Positions 8,513 to 17,375 of a DNA stretch of 64,000 nucleotides are shown here, in pieces. The stretch is taken from assembly GCF_004348895.1 (NCBI RefSeq), contig NZ_RRZK01000009.1, positions 1-64,000 on the forward strand. Reading direction: 5' to 3'. Positions within the stretch are counted from its first letter, which is position 1; each line of letters opens with the position of its first letter. Source of the DNA: Pseudomonas vancouverensis (lineage in GTDB: Bacteria > Pseudomonadota > Gammaproteobacteria > Pseudomonadales > Pseudomonadaceae). The notes below the pieces were generated by a model. The model ran no database searches and was not told the DNA's origin. It saw only the letters and a program-made list of their open reading frames with translations. The position numbers were made by a program, and so were the translations under genes.

Positions 8513-9268
8513 ATGAAACCCTTTAGCGTCAGTATCGATAACGGCATTGCCGAACTGGTGTTCGACCGCCCGCCGGTCAATGCCTTCAACAACCAGGGCT
8601 GGGCGGATATCGCCAGCGAAATCGAACGCCTGGGGCGCGACAGTGACGTGCGGGTGATCGTCATTCGTGCTGAAGGTCGCGGCTTCTGCGCCGGGGTCGA
8701 CATCAAGGAACTGGCCGCCGACGGCAACCTGATCGTCGCGGTGAACAAGGGCAACTACGACAGCTTCAAGGCCATTCACCGCAACCCGAAACCGGTGATA
8801 GTCGCTGTGCACGGCTTCGTCCTCGGTGGCGGCATCGGCCTGTGCGGCGCCGCCGACATCATTGTTGCCTCCGAATGCGCGACCTTCGGCGTGCCGGAAG
8901 TCGACCGGGGCGCCATGGGCGGCGGCGCGCATTTGCAGCGTCTGTTCCCGGTGCAGAAAGTCCGTCACATGTATTTCACCGGCGAGCCGATCGACGCCGC
9001 CGAAGCCTACCGTCTGGGCGCCGTGGAACGGGTGGTCAAGCGTGAAGACCTGCGTGAAGCCGCGTTGCAGATCGCCCGCGCCATCGCCGCCAAAAGCCCG
9101 GGCATGATCGCCTTGGCCAAGGAAGCGTTGACCGGCATCGAAGACGGCAATCTGGAAGACAAATACCGCTGGGAGCAGGGCTTCACCCTCGAAGCCTACC
9201 GCTCACTGGACTCTCAGGAAGCACGCGACTCGTTCGTCGAGAAACGCGATGCCCGATTCAACGGCTGA
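8513..9268 (+). CDS. echA20: EchA20-like crotonase (steroid D-ring opening hydrolase)
   Basis: 251 aa. EchA20 hydrolyses the five-membered D-ring of a HIEC-CoA intermediate, the step before IpdAB. Diagnostic blocks: FDRPPVNAFNNQGW near residue 18, RAEGRGFCAGVDIKE near 57 (oxyanion hole and helix), VLGGGIGLCGAADIIVASE near 103 and YRWEQGFTLE near the C terminus, all closely like mycobacterial EchA20. AAGGAAAG lies 7 nt before the start. With IpdA, IpdB and IpdC this completes the recognised C/D-ring-opening set. It was separated from the other crotonase (6542-7414) by these motifs, not by position. Confidence 0.84.
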   Translation: MKPFSVSIDNGIAELVFDRPPVNAFNNQGWADIASEIERLGRDSDVRVIVIRAEGRGFCAGVDIKELAADGNLIVAVNKGNYDSFKAIHRNPKPVIVAVHGFVLGGGIGLCGAADIIVASECATFGVPEVDRGAMGGGAHLQRLFPVQKVRHMYFTGEPIDAAEAYRLGAVERVVKREDLREAALQIARAIAAKSPGMIALAKEALTGIEDGNLEDKYRWEQGFTLEAYRSLDSQEARDSFVEKRDARFNG

Positions 9269-9278
9269 AGGCATACCC

Positions 9279-10445
9279 ATGGACCTGACCTATACCCCGG
9301 CCCAGCAGGCTTTTCGTGCCGAGGCACGGAGCTGGCTGCAAGCCAACGTACCGAGTGAACCGCTGCAGTCGTTCGACACCGAACAGGGTTTTGCCCAGCA
9401 CCGTGCCTGGGAAGCCAAGCTCAACGAAGGCCGTTGGGGCATGGTCACCTGGCCGACCGAACTTGGCGGCCGTGGCTGCGACCTGATCGAGTGGCTGATT
9501 TTCGAAGAGGAATACTACCGTTCCGGTGCCCCGGCGCGGGTCAACCAGAACGGCATCTTCCTGCTCGGCCCGACCTTGATGGAGTACGGCAGCGATGAGC
9601 AGAAAGCGCGCTTTCTGCCACGCATGGCCACGGGAGAGGACATCTGGGCCCAGGGCTGGTCCGAGCCGGGTGCCGGTTCCGACATGGCGGCGATCCGTTC
9701 CAAGGCCGAGCGCGTCGGCGACCACTACGTGATCAACGGCCAGAAAACCTGGTCGACCCGTGCCGTGTGGGCCGATTGGGTGTTCGGTATTTTCCGCACC
9801 GATCCGCAGTCCCAGCGCCACCACGGCCTGACCTTCATCCTGGTGCCGCTGGACACGCCGGGCATCACCGTGCGGCCGATCCCGCAGCTCAATGGCTTGC
9901 CGGGTTTCGCCGAGATCTTCTTCGACGACGTCAAGGTGCCGGTGGAAAACGCCCTCGGCGGCGAAGGCATGGGCTGGCACGTGGCGATGTCCACCGCCGG
10001 CTTCGAGCGCGGTTTGCTGCTGCGTTCGCCAGCGCGATTCCAGGAAACCGCCAAGCGTCTGGTGCAGTTGTACCAGGCCAACCGCGAGCAGGCGGACCGC
10101 GATCCGGCCATCGGTGAAGCGGTGATGCGCGCCTGGCTCGACGCCGAGGCGTACACCTTGAGCACCTACATGACCGCTTCGCAACTGGTGCAGGGCGGCA
10201 AGATCGGGCCGGAGTCGTCGACCAACAAGATCTTCTGGTCGGAACTCGACCAGCGCATGCACGACACCGCCCTGAGTATTCTCGGCCTGCGTGGCGAGTT
10301 GCTGCCCGAGGCGCCGGCGGCCGGGGATGTCGGTCACTGGCTGGAAGGTTTCCTGTTTGCCCAGGCCGGGCCGATCTATGCCGGCACCAACGAGATCCAG
10401 CGCAACATCATTGCCGAACGCATGCTCGGCATGCCGCGTGCCTGA
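9279..10445 (+). CDS. Acyl-CoA dehydrogenase, IpdE1-like
   Basis: 388 aa with the full acyl-CoA dehydrogenase fold: N-terminal helical domain, WSEPGAGSDMAA flavin-contact block near residue 127, NGQKTWSTRA near 155 and the C-terminal GPIYAGTNEIQRN. The medium-chain catalytic Glu (YEGT) is Ala here (YAGT), so the base must lie elsewhere, possibly the Glu of GFERGLLLRS near residue 246, as proposed for related steroid enzymes. The next gene is a second, shorter dehydrogenase 10 nt downstream. Such pairs form alpha2beta2 heterotetramers in steroid degraders (IpdE1-IpdE2, FadE-type). The start at 9279 has GAAGG upstream and slightly follows the preceding stop. Confidence 0.85.
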   Translation: MDLTYTPAQQAFRAEARSWLQANVPSEPLQSFDTEQGFAQHRAWEAKLNEGRWGMVTWPTELGGRGCDLIEWLIFEEEYYRSGAPARVNQNGIFLLGPTLMEYGSDEQKARFLPRMATGEDIWAQGWSEPGAGSDMAAIRSKAERVGDHYVINGQKTWSTRAVWADWVFGIFRTDPQSQRHHGLTFILVPLDTPGITVRPIPQLNGLPGFAEIFFDDVKVPVENALGGEGMGWHVAMSTAGFERGLLLRSPARFQETAKRLVQLYQANREQADRDPAIGEAVMRAWLDAEAYTLSTYMTASQLVQGGKIGPESSTNKIFWSELDQRMHDTALSILGLRGELLPEAPAAGDVGHWLEGFLFAQAGPIYAGTNEIQRNIIAERMLGMPRA

Positions 10446-10455
10446 GGAATAGACC

Positions 10456-11511
10456 ATGGACTTTAGTTTCAGCCGCGACCAACTGCTGTTTCAGGACAAC
10501 GTCCGCAGCTTTCTGATCAACGAAGTCACCCCGGAGCGCATCCGCGAGTTGTGGCAGAGCGACAGCGGTCGCAGTGAATCGCTTTGGGCGCAACTGGTGG
10601 AGCTGGGCCTGACCGCGCTGACCGTGCCCGAGGCGCAGGACGGCATGGGCATGAACGAGCTGGACTTCGTGTTGATTGCCCAGGAATGCGGGTATGCCGG
10701 GCTGCCGGAACCGCTGGTGGACACCATGCTGATCGGCGTGCCGTTGCTCGCAGGTCTCAATGAGCAACACGCAGCCCTCAAACAGCATTGGCTGGCGCGG
10801 GTAGCGCAAGGCGACGCATGTCTGGCGGTGGGCGAGCCAGGCAATCCGCTGGTCAGCGATGCCCATGTCGCCGATCTGTTGTTGCTGGCCCATGGCGATG
10901 AAGTGCATGCGCTGGAGCGCGCCGCCGTGGGTTTGACCCGCAACGAATCGGTTGATCCAAGCCGTCAGTTGTACCAGGTCGAGTGGACGCCGACAGCGGC
11001 CACCTGTGTGGCATCGGGCGAGCACGGTCGTCGCCTGTGGGCGGCGGCGTTCAATCGCGGTGCGCTGGGCAGTGCCGCGCAATTGCTGGGGCTGGCCAAA
11101 CGCATGGTCGACCTGGCGGTGGATTACACCTTCGAACGCAAACAGTTCGGCAAGCCGGTCGGCTCGTTCCAGGCGGTCAAGCACTTGATGGCTAACGTCG
11201 CGGTGCAGATCGAATTCGCCAAAGGCCCGTTGTATCGCGCCGCCTATGCGCTGGCCGAGCAACAGCAAGGACAGGACGTACTGGTGTCCCACGCCAAGCT
11301 GGCCACCGCGGAAGCGGCAATGCTCGCGGCAAAGAACACCATCCAGGCCCATGGTGCCATGGGGTACACCTGGGAGGTCGACCTGCACCTGTTCATGAAA
11401 CGCGCCTGGGCGCTGGACAAGGTCTGGGGTGATCGTGGCCTGCACAAAGGAAGGATTCGAGCGGCCCTGTTTGACGACAACCGAGAGCTGGGTGCGGGCA
11501 GTACGTTCTAA
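10456..11511 (+). CDS. Acyl-CoA dehydrogenase, IpdE2-like partner subunit
   Basis: 351 aa. The N-terminal domain (MDFSFSRDQLLFQDNVRSF) and C-terminal helical domain (YTFERKQFGKPVGSFQAVKH near residue 220) are clear. The middle beta domain is short and lacks the usual Trp-Ser flavin block, as in the less conserved subunit of heteromeric dehydrogenases. The RKQFG motif normally contributes the Arg/Gln contacts to FAD. It starts 10 nt after the preceding dehydrogenase, so the two are co-translated and probably form one enzyme that introduces the double bond in a ring-derived acyl-CoA. Confidence 0.83.
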   Translation: MDFSFSRDQLLFQDNVRSFLINEVTPERIRELWQSDSGRSESLWAQLVELGLTALTVPEAQDGMGMNELDFVLIAQECGYAGLPEPLVDTMLIGVPLLAGLNEQHAALKQHWLARVAQGDACLAVGEPGNPLVSDAHVADLLLLAHGDEVHALERAAVGLTRNESVDPSRQLYQVEWTPTAATCVASGEHGRRLWAAAFNRGALGSAAQLLGLAKRMVDLAVDYTFERKQFGKPVGSFQAVKHLMANVAVQIEFAKGPLYRAAYALAEQQQGQDVLVSHAKLATAEAAMLAAKNTIQAHGAMGYTWEVDLHLFMKRAWALDKVWGDRGLHKGRIRAALFDDNRELGAGSTF

Positions 11512-11582
11512 CCCGTCAGTAAGGGCGACTACATCCCACAGGTGATCGGCGCCCGATTTTAATTTCTTCATCGAGGTAAACC

Positions 11583-12731
11583 ATGGCTGAAGCCTATATT
11601 GTCGACGCCCTGCGTACGCCCACCGGGCGGCGCAAGGGGGGTCTGAGCCAGATTCACGCAGCTGACCTGGGCGCCCATGTGCTGCGTGCGCTGGTCGCGC
11701 GCAACGACATTCCCGATGACGATTACGACGATGTGATCTTCGGTTGCGTCGACACCATCGGCCCGTTGGCGGGTGACATCGCCCGTACCAGCTGGCTGGC
11801 GGCGGGGCTGTCGCAAGCGGTGCCGGGTACCACCATCGATCGCCAGTGCGGTTCCTCCCAGCAGGCCGTGCACTTCGCCGCCCAGGCGGTGATGAGCGGT
11901 ACCCAGGATGTGGTGGTTGCCGGTGGCGTGCAGACCATGACCCAGATTCCGATCTCGTCAGCGATGATCGCTGCGGAGCCTTTGGGCTTCAGCGATCCGT
12001 TCAGCGGCTCAGAGGGTTGGGTAAAACGCTACGGCGCGCAGCCGCCGACGCAGTTCCGCTCGGCGCAGATGATCGCCGAGAAATGGGACCTGTCCCGGGC
12101 ACAGCTCGAAGCCTATTCCCTTGAGTCCCATCGCCGTGCACTGCAGGCCATCGAACAGGGTCGCTTCAACCGTGAAATCGTGCCCCTGGCCGGTGTGCTG
12201 CACGACGAAACACCGCGCCAGACCAGCCTGGAAAAAATGGCCGAGCTGGAGTTCCTGTTCGGCTGCGACCGGGTGACGGCGGCGGTGTCCAGCCAGACCT
12301 GTGATGCGGCCAGCGCGATGCTGATCGTCTCGGAAGCGGCGCTCAAGCGTTACGGCCTGACGCCGCGTGCGCGTATCCACCACATCAGCGTGCGTGCCGA
12401 AGACCCGATCTGGATGCTCACCGCACCGATCCCGGCGACCGCTTATGCGCTGAAACGCGCGGGCATGAAGCTCGAAGACATTGACCGTGTGGAGATCAAT
12501 GAAGCCTTCGCTTCGGTGGCCATGGCCTGGCTGAAAGAGACCGGTTATCCCCATGATCAAACCAACGTCAACGGCGGTGCGATTGCCCTCGGTCACCCTC
12601 TGGGCGCTACCGGCACCCGCCTGATGTGCACCTTGCTCCATGAGCTGGAACGAAGCGGTGGCCGTTATGGTTTGCAGACCATGTGCGAGGGCGGCGGGCA
12701 GGCCAACGTGACGATTATCGAACGGCTGTGA
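11583..12731 (+). CDS. fadA6: Acetyl-CoA C-acyltransferase (thiolase), FadA6-like
   Basis: 382 aa with a complete thiolase active site: Cys89 in DRQCGSSQQA (acyl acceptor), His338 in ALGHPLGATG and Cys368 in MCEGGGQAN. Thiolases cleave a 3-oxoacyl-CoA with CoA to release acetyl-CoA. In the HIP pathway FadA6 (ScdF in Comamonas) does this on the opened-ring products of IpdAB. It lies about 70 nt after the dehydrogenase pair on the same strand, with GAGG before the ATG. The family assignment is certain; the FadA6 role rests on the cluster. Confidence 0.82.
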   Translation: MAEAYIVDALRTPTGRRKGGLSQIHAADLGAHVLRALVARNDIPDDDYDDVIFGCVDTIGPLAGDIARTSWLAAGLSQAVPGTTIDRQCGSSQQAVHFAAQAVMSGTQDVVVAGGVQTMTQIPISSAMIAAEPLGFSDPFSGSEGWVKRYGAQPPTQFRSAQMIAEKWDLSRAQLEAYSLESHRRALQAIEQGRFNREIVPLAGVLHDETPRQTSLEKMAELEFLFGCDRVTAAVSSQTCDAASAMLIVSEAALKRYGLTPRARIHHISVRAEDPIWMLTAPIPATAYALKRAGMKLEDIDRVEINEAFASVAMAWLKETGYPHDQTNVNGGAIALGHPLGATGTRLMCTLLHELERSGGRYGLQTMCEGGGQANVTIIERL

Positions 12732-12753
12732 TTTGAAGACACCCACCGAACCT

Positions 12754-12853
12754 GTGGGAGCGAGCACGCTCGCGATGGACGCAAGAACGATGTGGTTATC
12801 CAGATACCCCGTGTATTCGTTAACGACCATCGCGAGCGTGCTCGCTCCTACAG
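12754..12853. repeat. Inverted REP pair
   Basis: A REP core at 12754-12778 and its inverted copy at 12827-12853 differ by one base in the shared part. Their loop (GAGCACGCTC) varies from the GAGCTTGCTC form elsewhere in the window in a compensated way that keeps the hairpin. Confidence 0.85.
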
Positions 12854-12894
12854 GGGACGGTGTCGATCAGTGAAGAATGTGAAGGATGTAGAAC

Positions 12895-13770
12895 ATGAAA
12901 ATCTGTGAAAACCGCGTCGTGATCATCACCGGTGCCGGCGGTGGCCTGGGCCGTGCCTACGCGCTGGCCTTCGCCGCCGAGGGCGCGAAAGTGGTGGTCA
13001 ACGACATCAACCGCGAAGCCGCACTGGCTGTGGTCGGCGAGATCCTCGGGCAGGGCGGCAGTGCCGTGGCCAACAGCGACGACATCACCGGCTATGACTC
13101 GGCGGCGTTGATCGTGCGCCAGGCCATCGAAACCTTCGGCACCCTCGACGTGGTGGTCAACAACGCCGGCATCTGCCGCGACCGCATGTTCGCCAGCCTG
13201 TCCGAATCGGACTGGGACAGTGTGATCGCCGTGCACCTCAAGGGCCATTTCTGCATCTCCAGTCACGCCGTGAAGTACTGGCGCGAACAGGCCAAGGGCG
13301 GTGCCAAGGTCGCTGCGCGGATCATCAACACCAGTTCCGGCGCCGGCTTGCAGGGTTCCATCGGCCAGTCCAACTACGCGGCGGCCAAGGGCGGCATCGC
13401 TTCGCTGACGCTGGTGCAGGCGGCTGAATTGCGTCGCTACGGCATCACGGCCAACGCCCTGGCACCGGCGGCGCGCACCGGCATGACCGAGCAGGTGTTC
13501 GCCGACACCATGAAGAAACCCGAGGAAGGTTTCGACTACTTCGCCCCGGAAAACGTCGCGCCGCTGGTGGTGTGGCTCGGTTCTGAAGCGTCGGCCGAAG
13601 TCACCGGGCAGATGTTCGAGGTCGAGGGCGGCAAGTTGTCGATTGCCGATGGCTGGCGCCGTGGTCCGCAGCTGGACCGTCAGGGGCGTTGGGCGGTCGG
13701 CGAGATGGGGGAAGCGGTCGCGCAGCTTATGGCTGAGGCCGTTCCGGCGGCGAAAGTGTACGGCAGCTGA
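12895..13770 (+). CDS. SDR family dehydrogenase (MFE-2/17beta-HSD4-like)
   Basis: 291-aa short-chain dehydrogenase. Cofactor motif TGAGGGLG near residues 12-19, NNAG near 90, catalytic Ser in NTSSGAG and YAAAK near 160-164 (YxxxK), all canonical. The roughly 45-aa C-terminal extension (SIADGWRRGPQLDRQGRW) is typical of the 3-hydroxyacyl-CoA dehydrogenase part of multifunctional enzyme type 2 and of SDRs in steroid gene clusters (Rv3548c type). It probably oxidises a 3-hydroxyacyl-CoA made by one of the crotonases. It is the last gene of the first catabolic cluster, separated from the thiolase by a REP pair. Confidence 0.82.
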   Translation: MKICENRVVIITGAGGGLGRAYALAFAAEGAKVVVNDINREAALAVVGEILGQGGSAVANSDDITGYDSAALIVRQAIETFGTLDVVVNNAGICRDRMFASLSESDWDSVIAVHLKGHFCISSHAVKYWREQAKGGAKVAARIINTSSGAGLQGSIGQSNYAAAKGGIASLTLVQAAELRRYGITANALAPAARTGMTEQVFADTMKKPEEGFDYFAPENVAPLVVWLGSEASAEVTGQMFEVEGGKLSIADGWRRGPQLDRQGRWAVGEMGEAVAQLMAEAVPAAKVYGS

Positions 13771-13834
13771 AAAAGAACCGTGCCGGGAGGGCGTGCATGG
13801 CTATAATCGGCCACGCACTTCAAGCCGGTCACCT

Positions 13835-13936
13835 GTGGGAGCGAGCTTGCTCGCGATGGAATCATGCGCAACGCGTTTATTCAGACAGAACGCGTTATCG
13901 TTAACCTCCATCGCGAGCAAGCTCGCTCCCACAGGT
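13835..13936. repeat. Inverted REP pair
   Basis: REP core at 13835-13860 and its inverted copy at 13908-13936, between the SDR gene and the DUF1993 gene. Same core as in the composite region at 257-889. Confidence 0.9.
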
Positions 13937-13973
13937 GGTCGGCGTTTCCCTCCGTCACCACACGAGACCTGCC

Positions 13974-14483
13974 ATGACCATTTCCCTGTACGACGCTTCC
14001 GTTCCTGTTTTCCAGCAAATGCTCAACGCCCTCAGTGACGTGCTGAAAAAAGCCGAAGCCCACGCCACCGAAAAAAACATCGACCCGAATGCTTTCCTGC
14101 AAGCACGTCTGTTCCCGGACATGTTCCCGCTGGTGCGTCAGGTGCAGATCGCCGTTGATTTCAGCAAGGGCGTGACCGGTCGCCTGGCCGAAGTCGAGCT
14201 GCCGAAGTACGACGACACCGAAACCACTTTCGCAGACCTGCAGGCATTGATTGCCAAGGCCCTGGCCTTCATCGGTTCGATCAAGCCTGAGCAGATCATC
14301 GGCAAGGAAGGCATCGAGATCGTGACCCGTCCGGGCACGCCTAAAGAGAAGCGCTTCAGCGGTCAGTCGTACCTGCTGACCTACGGCCTGCCGCAGTTCT
14401 TCTTCCACGTCACCACCACTTACGCACTGCTGCGCCACAACGGCGTGGAAGTGGGCAAGCGTGATTACATGGGCGCGTTCTAA
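13974..14483 (+). CDS. DUF1993 domain protein
   Basis: 169-aa soluble protein of the DUF1993 family, whose function is unknown; the fold is related to DinB-like four-helix bundles. The N terminus MTISLYDASVPVFQQML and HVTTTYALLRHNGVEVGKRDY near the C terminus are characteristic. The ATG at 13974 is the first reasonable start after the REP pair. It is monocistronic, with a strong terminator directly behind it, and has no visible link to the catabolic cluster. Confidence 0.8.
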   Translation: MTISLYDASVPVFQQMLNALSDVLKKAEAHATEKNIDPNAFLQARLFPDMFPLVRQVQIAVDFSKGVTGRLAEVELPKYDDTETTFADLQALIAKALAFIGSIKPEQIIGKEGIEIVTRPGTPKEKRFSGQSYLLTYGLPQFFFHVTTTYALLRHNGVEVGKRDYMGAF

Positions 14484-14496
14484 ACCGTCCGGCTAC

Positions 14497-14537
14497 AAAA
14501 AAAAGCCCCCGCAGCCTTGGGCTGCGGGGGCTTTTTT
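14497..14537. terminator. Strong bidirectional-looking terminator
   Basis: The GC-rich stem AAGCCCCCGCAGCC/GGCTGCGGGGGCTT has a loop of about three bases, a run of A before it and a run of T after it. It ends the DUF1993 transcript and could also stop transcription from the right. Confidence 0.9.
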
Positions 14538-14571
14538 ATGGGTAGGCATTATCCGCAACACCACGAAACCT

Positions 14572-14663
14572 GTGGGAGCGAGCTTGCTCGCGAAAGCGGT
14601 GTGTCATTCGATATTAAAGCTGTCTGGCACTACGCATTTGCGAGCAAGCTCGCTCCCACAGGG
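14572..14663. repeat. Inverted REP pair
   Basis: REP core at 14572-14596 and inverted copy at about 14639-14663, between the terminator and the 3' end of sstT. Confidence 0.88.
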
Positions 14664-14670
14664 ATTTGTG

Positions 14671-15903
14671 TCAGGCCAGGCGCTCTGCTTTTGCTTCTTC
14701 ACCCAGGCAAGCCGCTGCCGTGAACAGCACATCGGTCGACGAGTTCAGCGCAGTCTCCGCCGAGTCCTGCAACACCCCAATGATGAAGCCTACCGCCACC
14801 ACCTGCATGGCAATCTCGCTGGGAATGCCGAACAGGCTGCACGCCAGTGGAATCAGCAGCAACGAACCGCCGGCCACGCCCGATGCGCCACAGGCGCAGA
14901 TCGCGGCGACCACGCTCAGCAGGATGGCGGTCGGAATGTCCACGGCGATACCCAGGGTGTGCACCGCCGCCAGGCTCAGTACGGTAATGGTGATCGCCGC
15001 ACCGGCCATGTTGATGGTTGCGCCCAGCGGGATCGATACCGAATAAGTGTCTTCGTGCAGACCCAGGCGTTTGCTCAATTCCAGGTTGACCGGAATGTTC
15101 GCCGCCGAGCTGCGGGTGAAGAAGGCGGTGATGCCGCTTTCACGCAGGCAGGTCAATACCAGCGGGTACGGATTGCGGCGCAGTTTCCAGAACACGATCA
15201 GCGGATTCATCACCAGCGCCACGAACAGCATGCAGCCGAGCAGCACGGCCAGCAGGTGCGCATAACCGATCAGTGCGCCGAAGCCCGAGGTGGCCAATGT
15301 CGACGCCACCAGACCAAAAATCCCCAGCGGTGCAAAGCGAATCACCACGCGCACGATCAGGGTCACGCCATTGGACAGGTCACCCAGCACTTCACGGGTG
15401 GCATCGCCGGCATGACGAATCGCCACGCCCATGCCGATGGCCCACGCCAGAATGCCGATGAAGTTGGCGTTCATCAGCGCGCTGACCGGGTTATCCACCA
15501 CGCTCAGCAGCAGGCTCTGCAGCACTTCGCCAATCCCGCCCGGGGCCGTCACCGCGACGTCGTGGGTGGACAGCACCAGGCTCGACGGAAACATCATGCT
15601 GGCCACCACCGCGACCACGGCCGCAGCAAAGGTTCCGAGCAGGTACAAAAACAGAATCGGCCGAATGTGGGTTTCCTGGCCGTGTTTGTGGTTGGCAATC
15701 GAGGCCATGACCAGCACGAAGACCAGGATCGGCGCCACGGCTTTCAACGCCGAGACGAACACTTTGCCGATGAACGCCGTGGATTTCGCCGCCTCGGGGG
15801 CCAGAAAAGCCAGGGCAATACCGGCGATCAGGCCGATCACGATTTGCGTAACCAGGCTCAAGCGTTTGAGGCGTTGCAGGAGAGAAGGGGATGAAGCAGT
15901 CAT
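14671..15903 (-). CDS. sstT: Serine/threonine:sodium symporter SstT
   Basis: 410-aa inner-membrane carrier of the DAACS (dicarboxylate/amino acid:cation symporter) family; SstT imports serine and threonine with Na+. There are several hydrophobic segments with two re-entrant regions. [18 protein letters not shown] near residue 262 and [18 protein letters not shown] near 295 are the substrate and sodium motifs of SstT. The length is normal (E. coli SstT 414 aa). It is transcribed alone on the minus strand, and its 3' end runs into a REP pair. Confidence 0.92.
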   Translation of the reverse strand: MTASSPSLLQRLKRLSLVTQIVIGLIAGIALAFLAPEAAKSTAFIGKVFVSALKAVAPILVFVLVMASIANHKHGQETHIRPILFLYLLGTFAAAVVAVVASMMFPSSLVLSTHDVAVTAPGGIGEVLQSLLLSVVDNPVSALMNANFIGILAWAIGMGVAIRHAGDATREVLGDLSNGVTLIVRVVIRFAPLGIFGLVASTLATSGFGALIGYAHLLAVLLGCMLFVALVMNPLIVFWKLRRNPYPLVLTCLRESGITAFFTRSSAANIPVNLELSKRLGLHEDTYSVSIPLGATINMAGAAITITVLSLAAVHTLGIAVDIPTAILLSVVAAICACGASGVAGGSLLLIPLACSLFGIPSEIAMQVVAVGFIIGVLQDSAETALNSSTDVLFTAAACLGEEAKAERLA

Positions 15904-16217
15904 AAAACGGCATCTCTGATTTTTTATAAATGCATGATTTCGCTGCGGGGGCAGGCAGAAAACCGAGGGTTAGCGCGATATCGGCGCTTTAAACGACCGA
16001 TAAACACATGCTGTACGTTTTTCGGGGCGCGGACTTTATCACAGCGTAGGACTGATCTTTCAGACTGTGACGAACTGTCACCGGCGCGCTCAACGAATCA
16101 GGCAGGTTTGTGCAACCCTGTTCTGAAACACTCTGTTAAGATCCTTCCCTCTCATTTTTCATGTCTGCCAGTGAGCCTCCGGGCTATCGCTGGTGTCGTC
16201 GTTTTCCGGAGTTTCCC

Positions 16218-17375
16218 ATGCTGTTGCCCGTTTTTCTGTTGTCGGCCGCCGGTTTCACGGTGCTGACCACGGAGTTCATCATCGTCGGCCTGTTGCCGGC
16301 GATTGCCCGTGACCTCGACGTCAGCATCCCGCAAGCGGGGTTGCTGGTGACGCTGTTCGCGTTCACCGTGGCCCTGTTCGGGCCATTCCTGACGGCGTAC
16401 TTCGCCCGTTTCGAGCGACGCAAGCTGTTCATCAGCATCCTGATCCTGTTCGGTCTGGCCAATACGCTGGCCATGATGGCACCGAACATCTGGGTGATGG
16501 CCATTGCCCGGTTGATTCCGGCACTGGGGCTACCGGTGTTCTGGGCGCTGGCCAGCGAAACCGCCGTGGACATCGTCGGCCCCGATTATGCCGGACGTGC
16601 GATCGCGAAAATCGGCTTCGGCATCGTCTGCGCCACGGTATTCGGCATTCCGGTCGGCACGCTGATTTCCGATGCGTTCGGCTGGCGCAGTGCCTTCGGC
16701 ATCCTGGCGGTGATCGCGTTCGCCAAGGCGTTGTTGCTGTTTGTCTATCTGCCGAAAACCAGCCTGCACCAGCATCAGGTCAGTTTCCGATCGCAGTTCA
16801 GGATCCTGCGCAGCCCGCTGATGCTGGGTCATGTGTTGCTGTCGATTCTGGTGTTCAGCGGCATGTTCACCGCCTACACCTATCTGGCGGACATTCTTGA
16901 ACGCCTGGCCGGCTTTGACGGCACCGTGGTCGGCTGGTGCCTGATGGGCTTCGGCGCGGTCGGTTTGATCGGTAACTCGCTGGGCGGTCGCGCGGTGGAT
17001 CGCCATCCGCTGATGGCTTCGGTGATGTTCTGCGCGTTCATGATTCCCGGGATGGTGGCGTTGGTGCCCAACATCAATTCGTCCCTGGGCCTGGCCGCTG
17101 CGATGGGCATCTGGGGCGTGACCCAGGCGGCGCTGTTCCTGGTCAGTCATGTGCGACTGATGAAAGCGGCGCCTGAAGCACCGGCCTTCGCCGCGTCGCT
17201 GAACATTGCCGGGGCCAACCTCGGCATCGGTCTGGGCGCGATCATTGGCGGTCGGGTGATCGACAGTGCCGGTCTGGGGTTTGTCGGTTTCGCCGCTGCC
17301 GGCTTCATTCTGTTGTCGATTTTCCTCGCCATGGTGTTGATGGTGCTCAAGCCGCGGGAAGTCTGCGCAGCTTAA
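16218..17375 (+). CDS. MFS transporter (DHA1 family)
   Basis: 385-aa, 12-segment major facilitator protein of the AraJ/YdhP-like drug:H+ antiporter group. The first segment begins at once (MLLPVFLLSAAGFTVLTTEF) and a loop 2-3 motif is visible around FLTAYFARFERRKL. GGAG lies 7 nt before the ATG at 16218, so the longer start at 16161 is rejected. The substrate cannot be read from sequence. Its stop overlaps the stop of convergent nhaR by 4 nt. Confidence 0.85.
   Translation: MLLPVFLLSAAGFTVLTTEFIIVGLLPAIARDLDVSIPQAGLLVTLFAFTVALFGPFLTAYFARFERRKLFISILILFGLANTLAMMAPNIWVMAIARLIPALGLPVFWALASETAVDIVGPDYAGRAIAKIGFGIVCATVFGIPVGTLISDAFGWRSAFGILAVIAFAKALLLFVYLPKTSLHQHQVSFRSQFRILRSPLMLGHVLLSILVFSGMFTAYTYLADILERLAGFDGTVVGWCLMGFGAVGLIGNSLGGRAVDRHPLMASVMFCAFMIPGMVALVPNINSSLGLAAAMGIWGVTQAALFLVSHVRLMKAAPEAPAFAASLNIAGANLGIGLGAIIGGRVIDSAGLGFVGFAAAGFILLSIFLAMVLMVLKPREVCAA

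Noticed and set aside
14461..15894. Long plus-strand frame opposite sstT
   Set aside because: It mirrors the sstT coding strand; the His/Gln/Arg-rich product is a typical antisense shadow.
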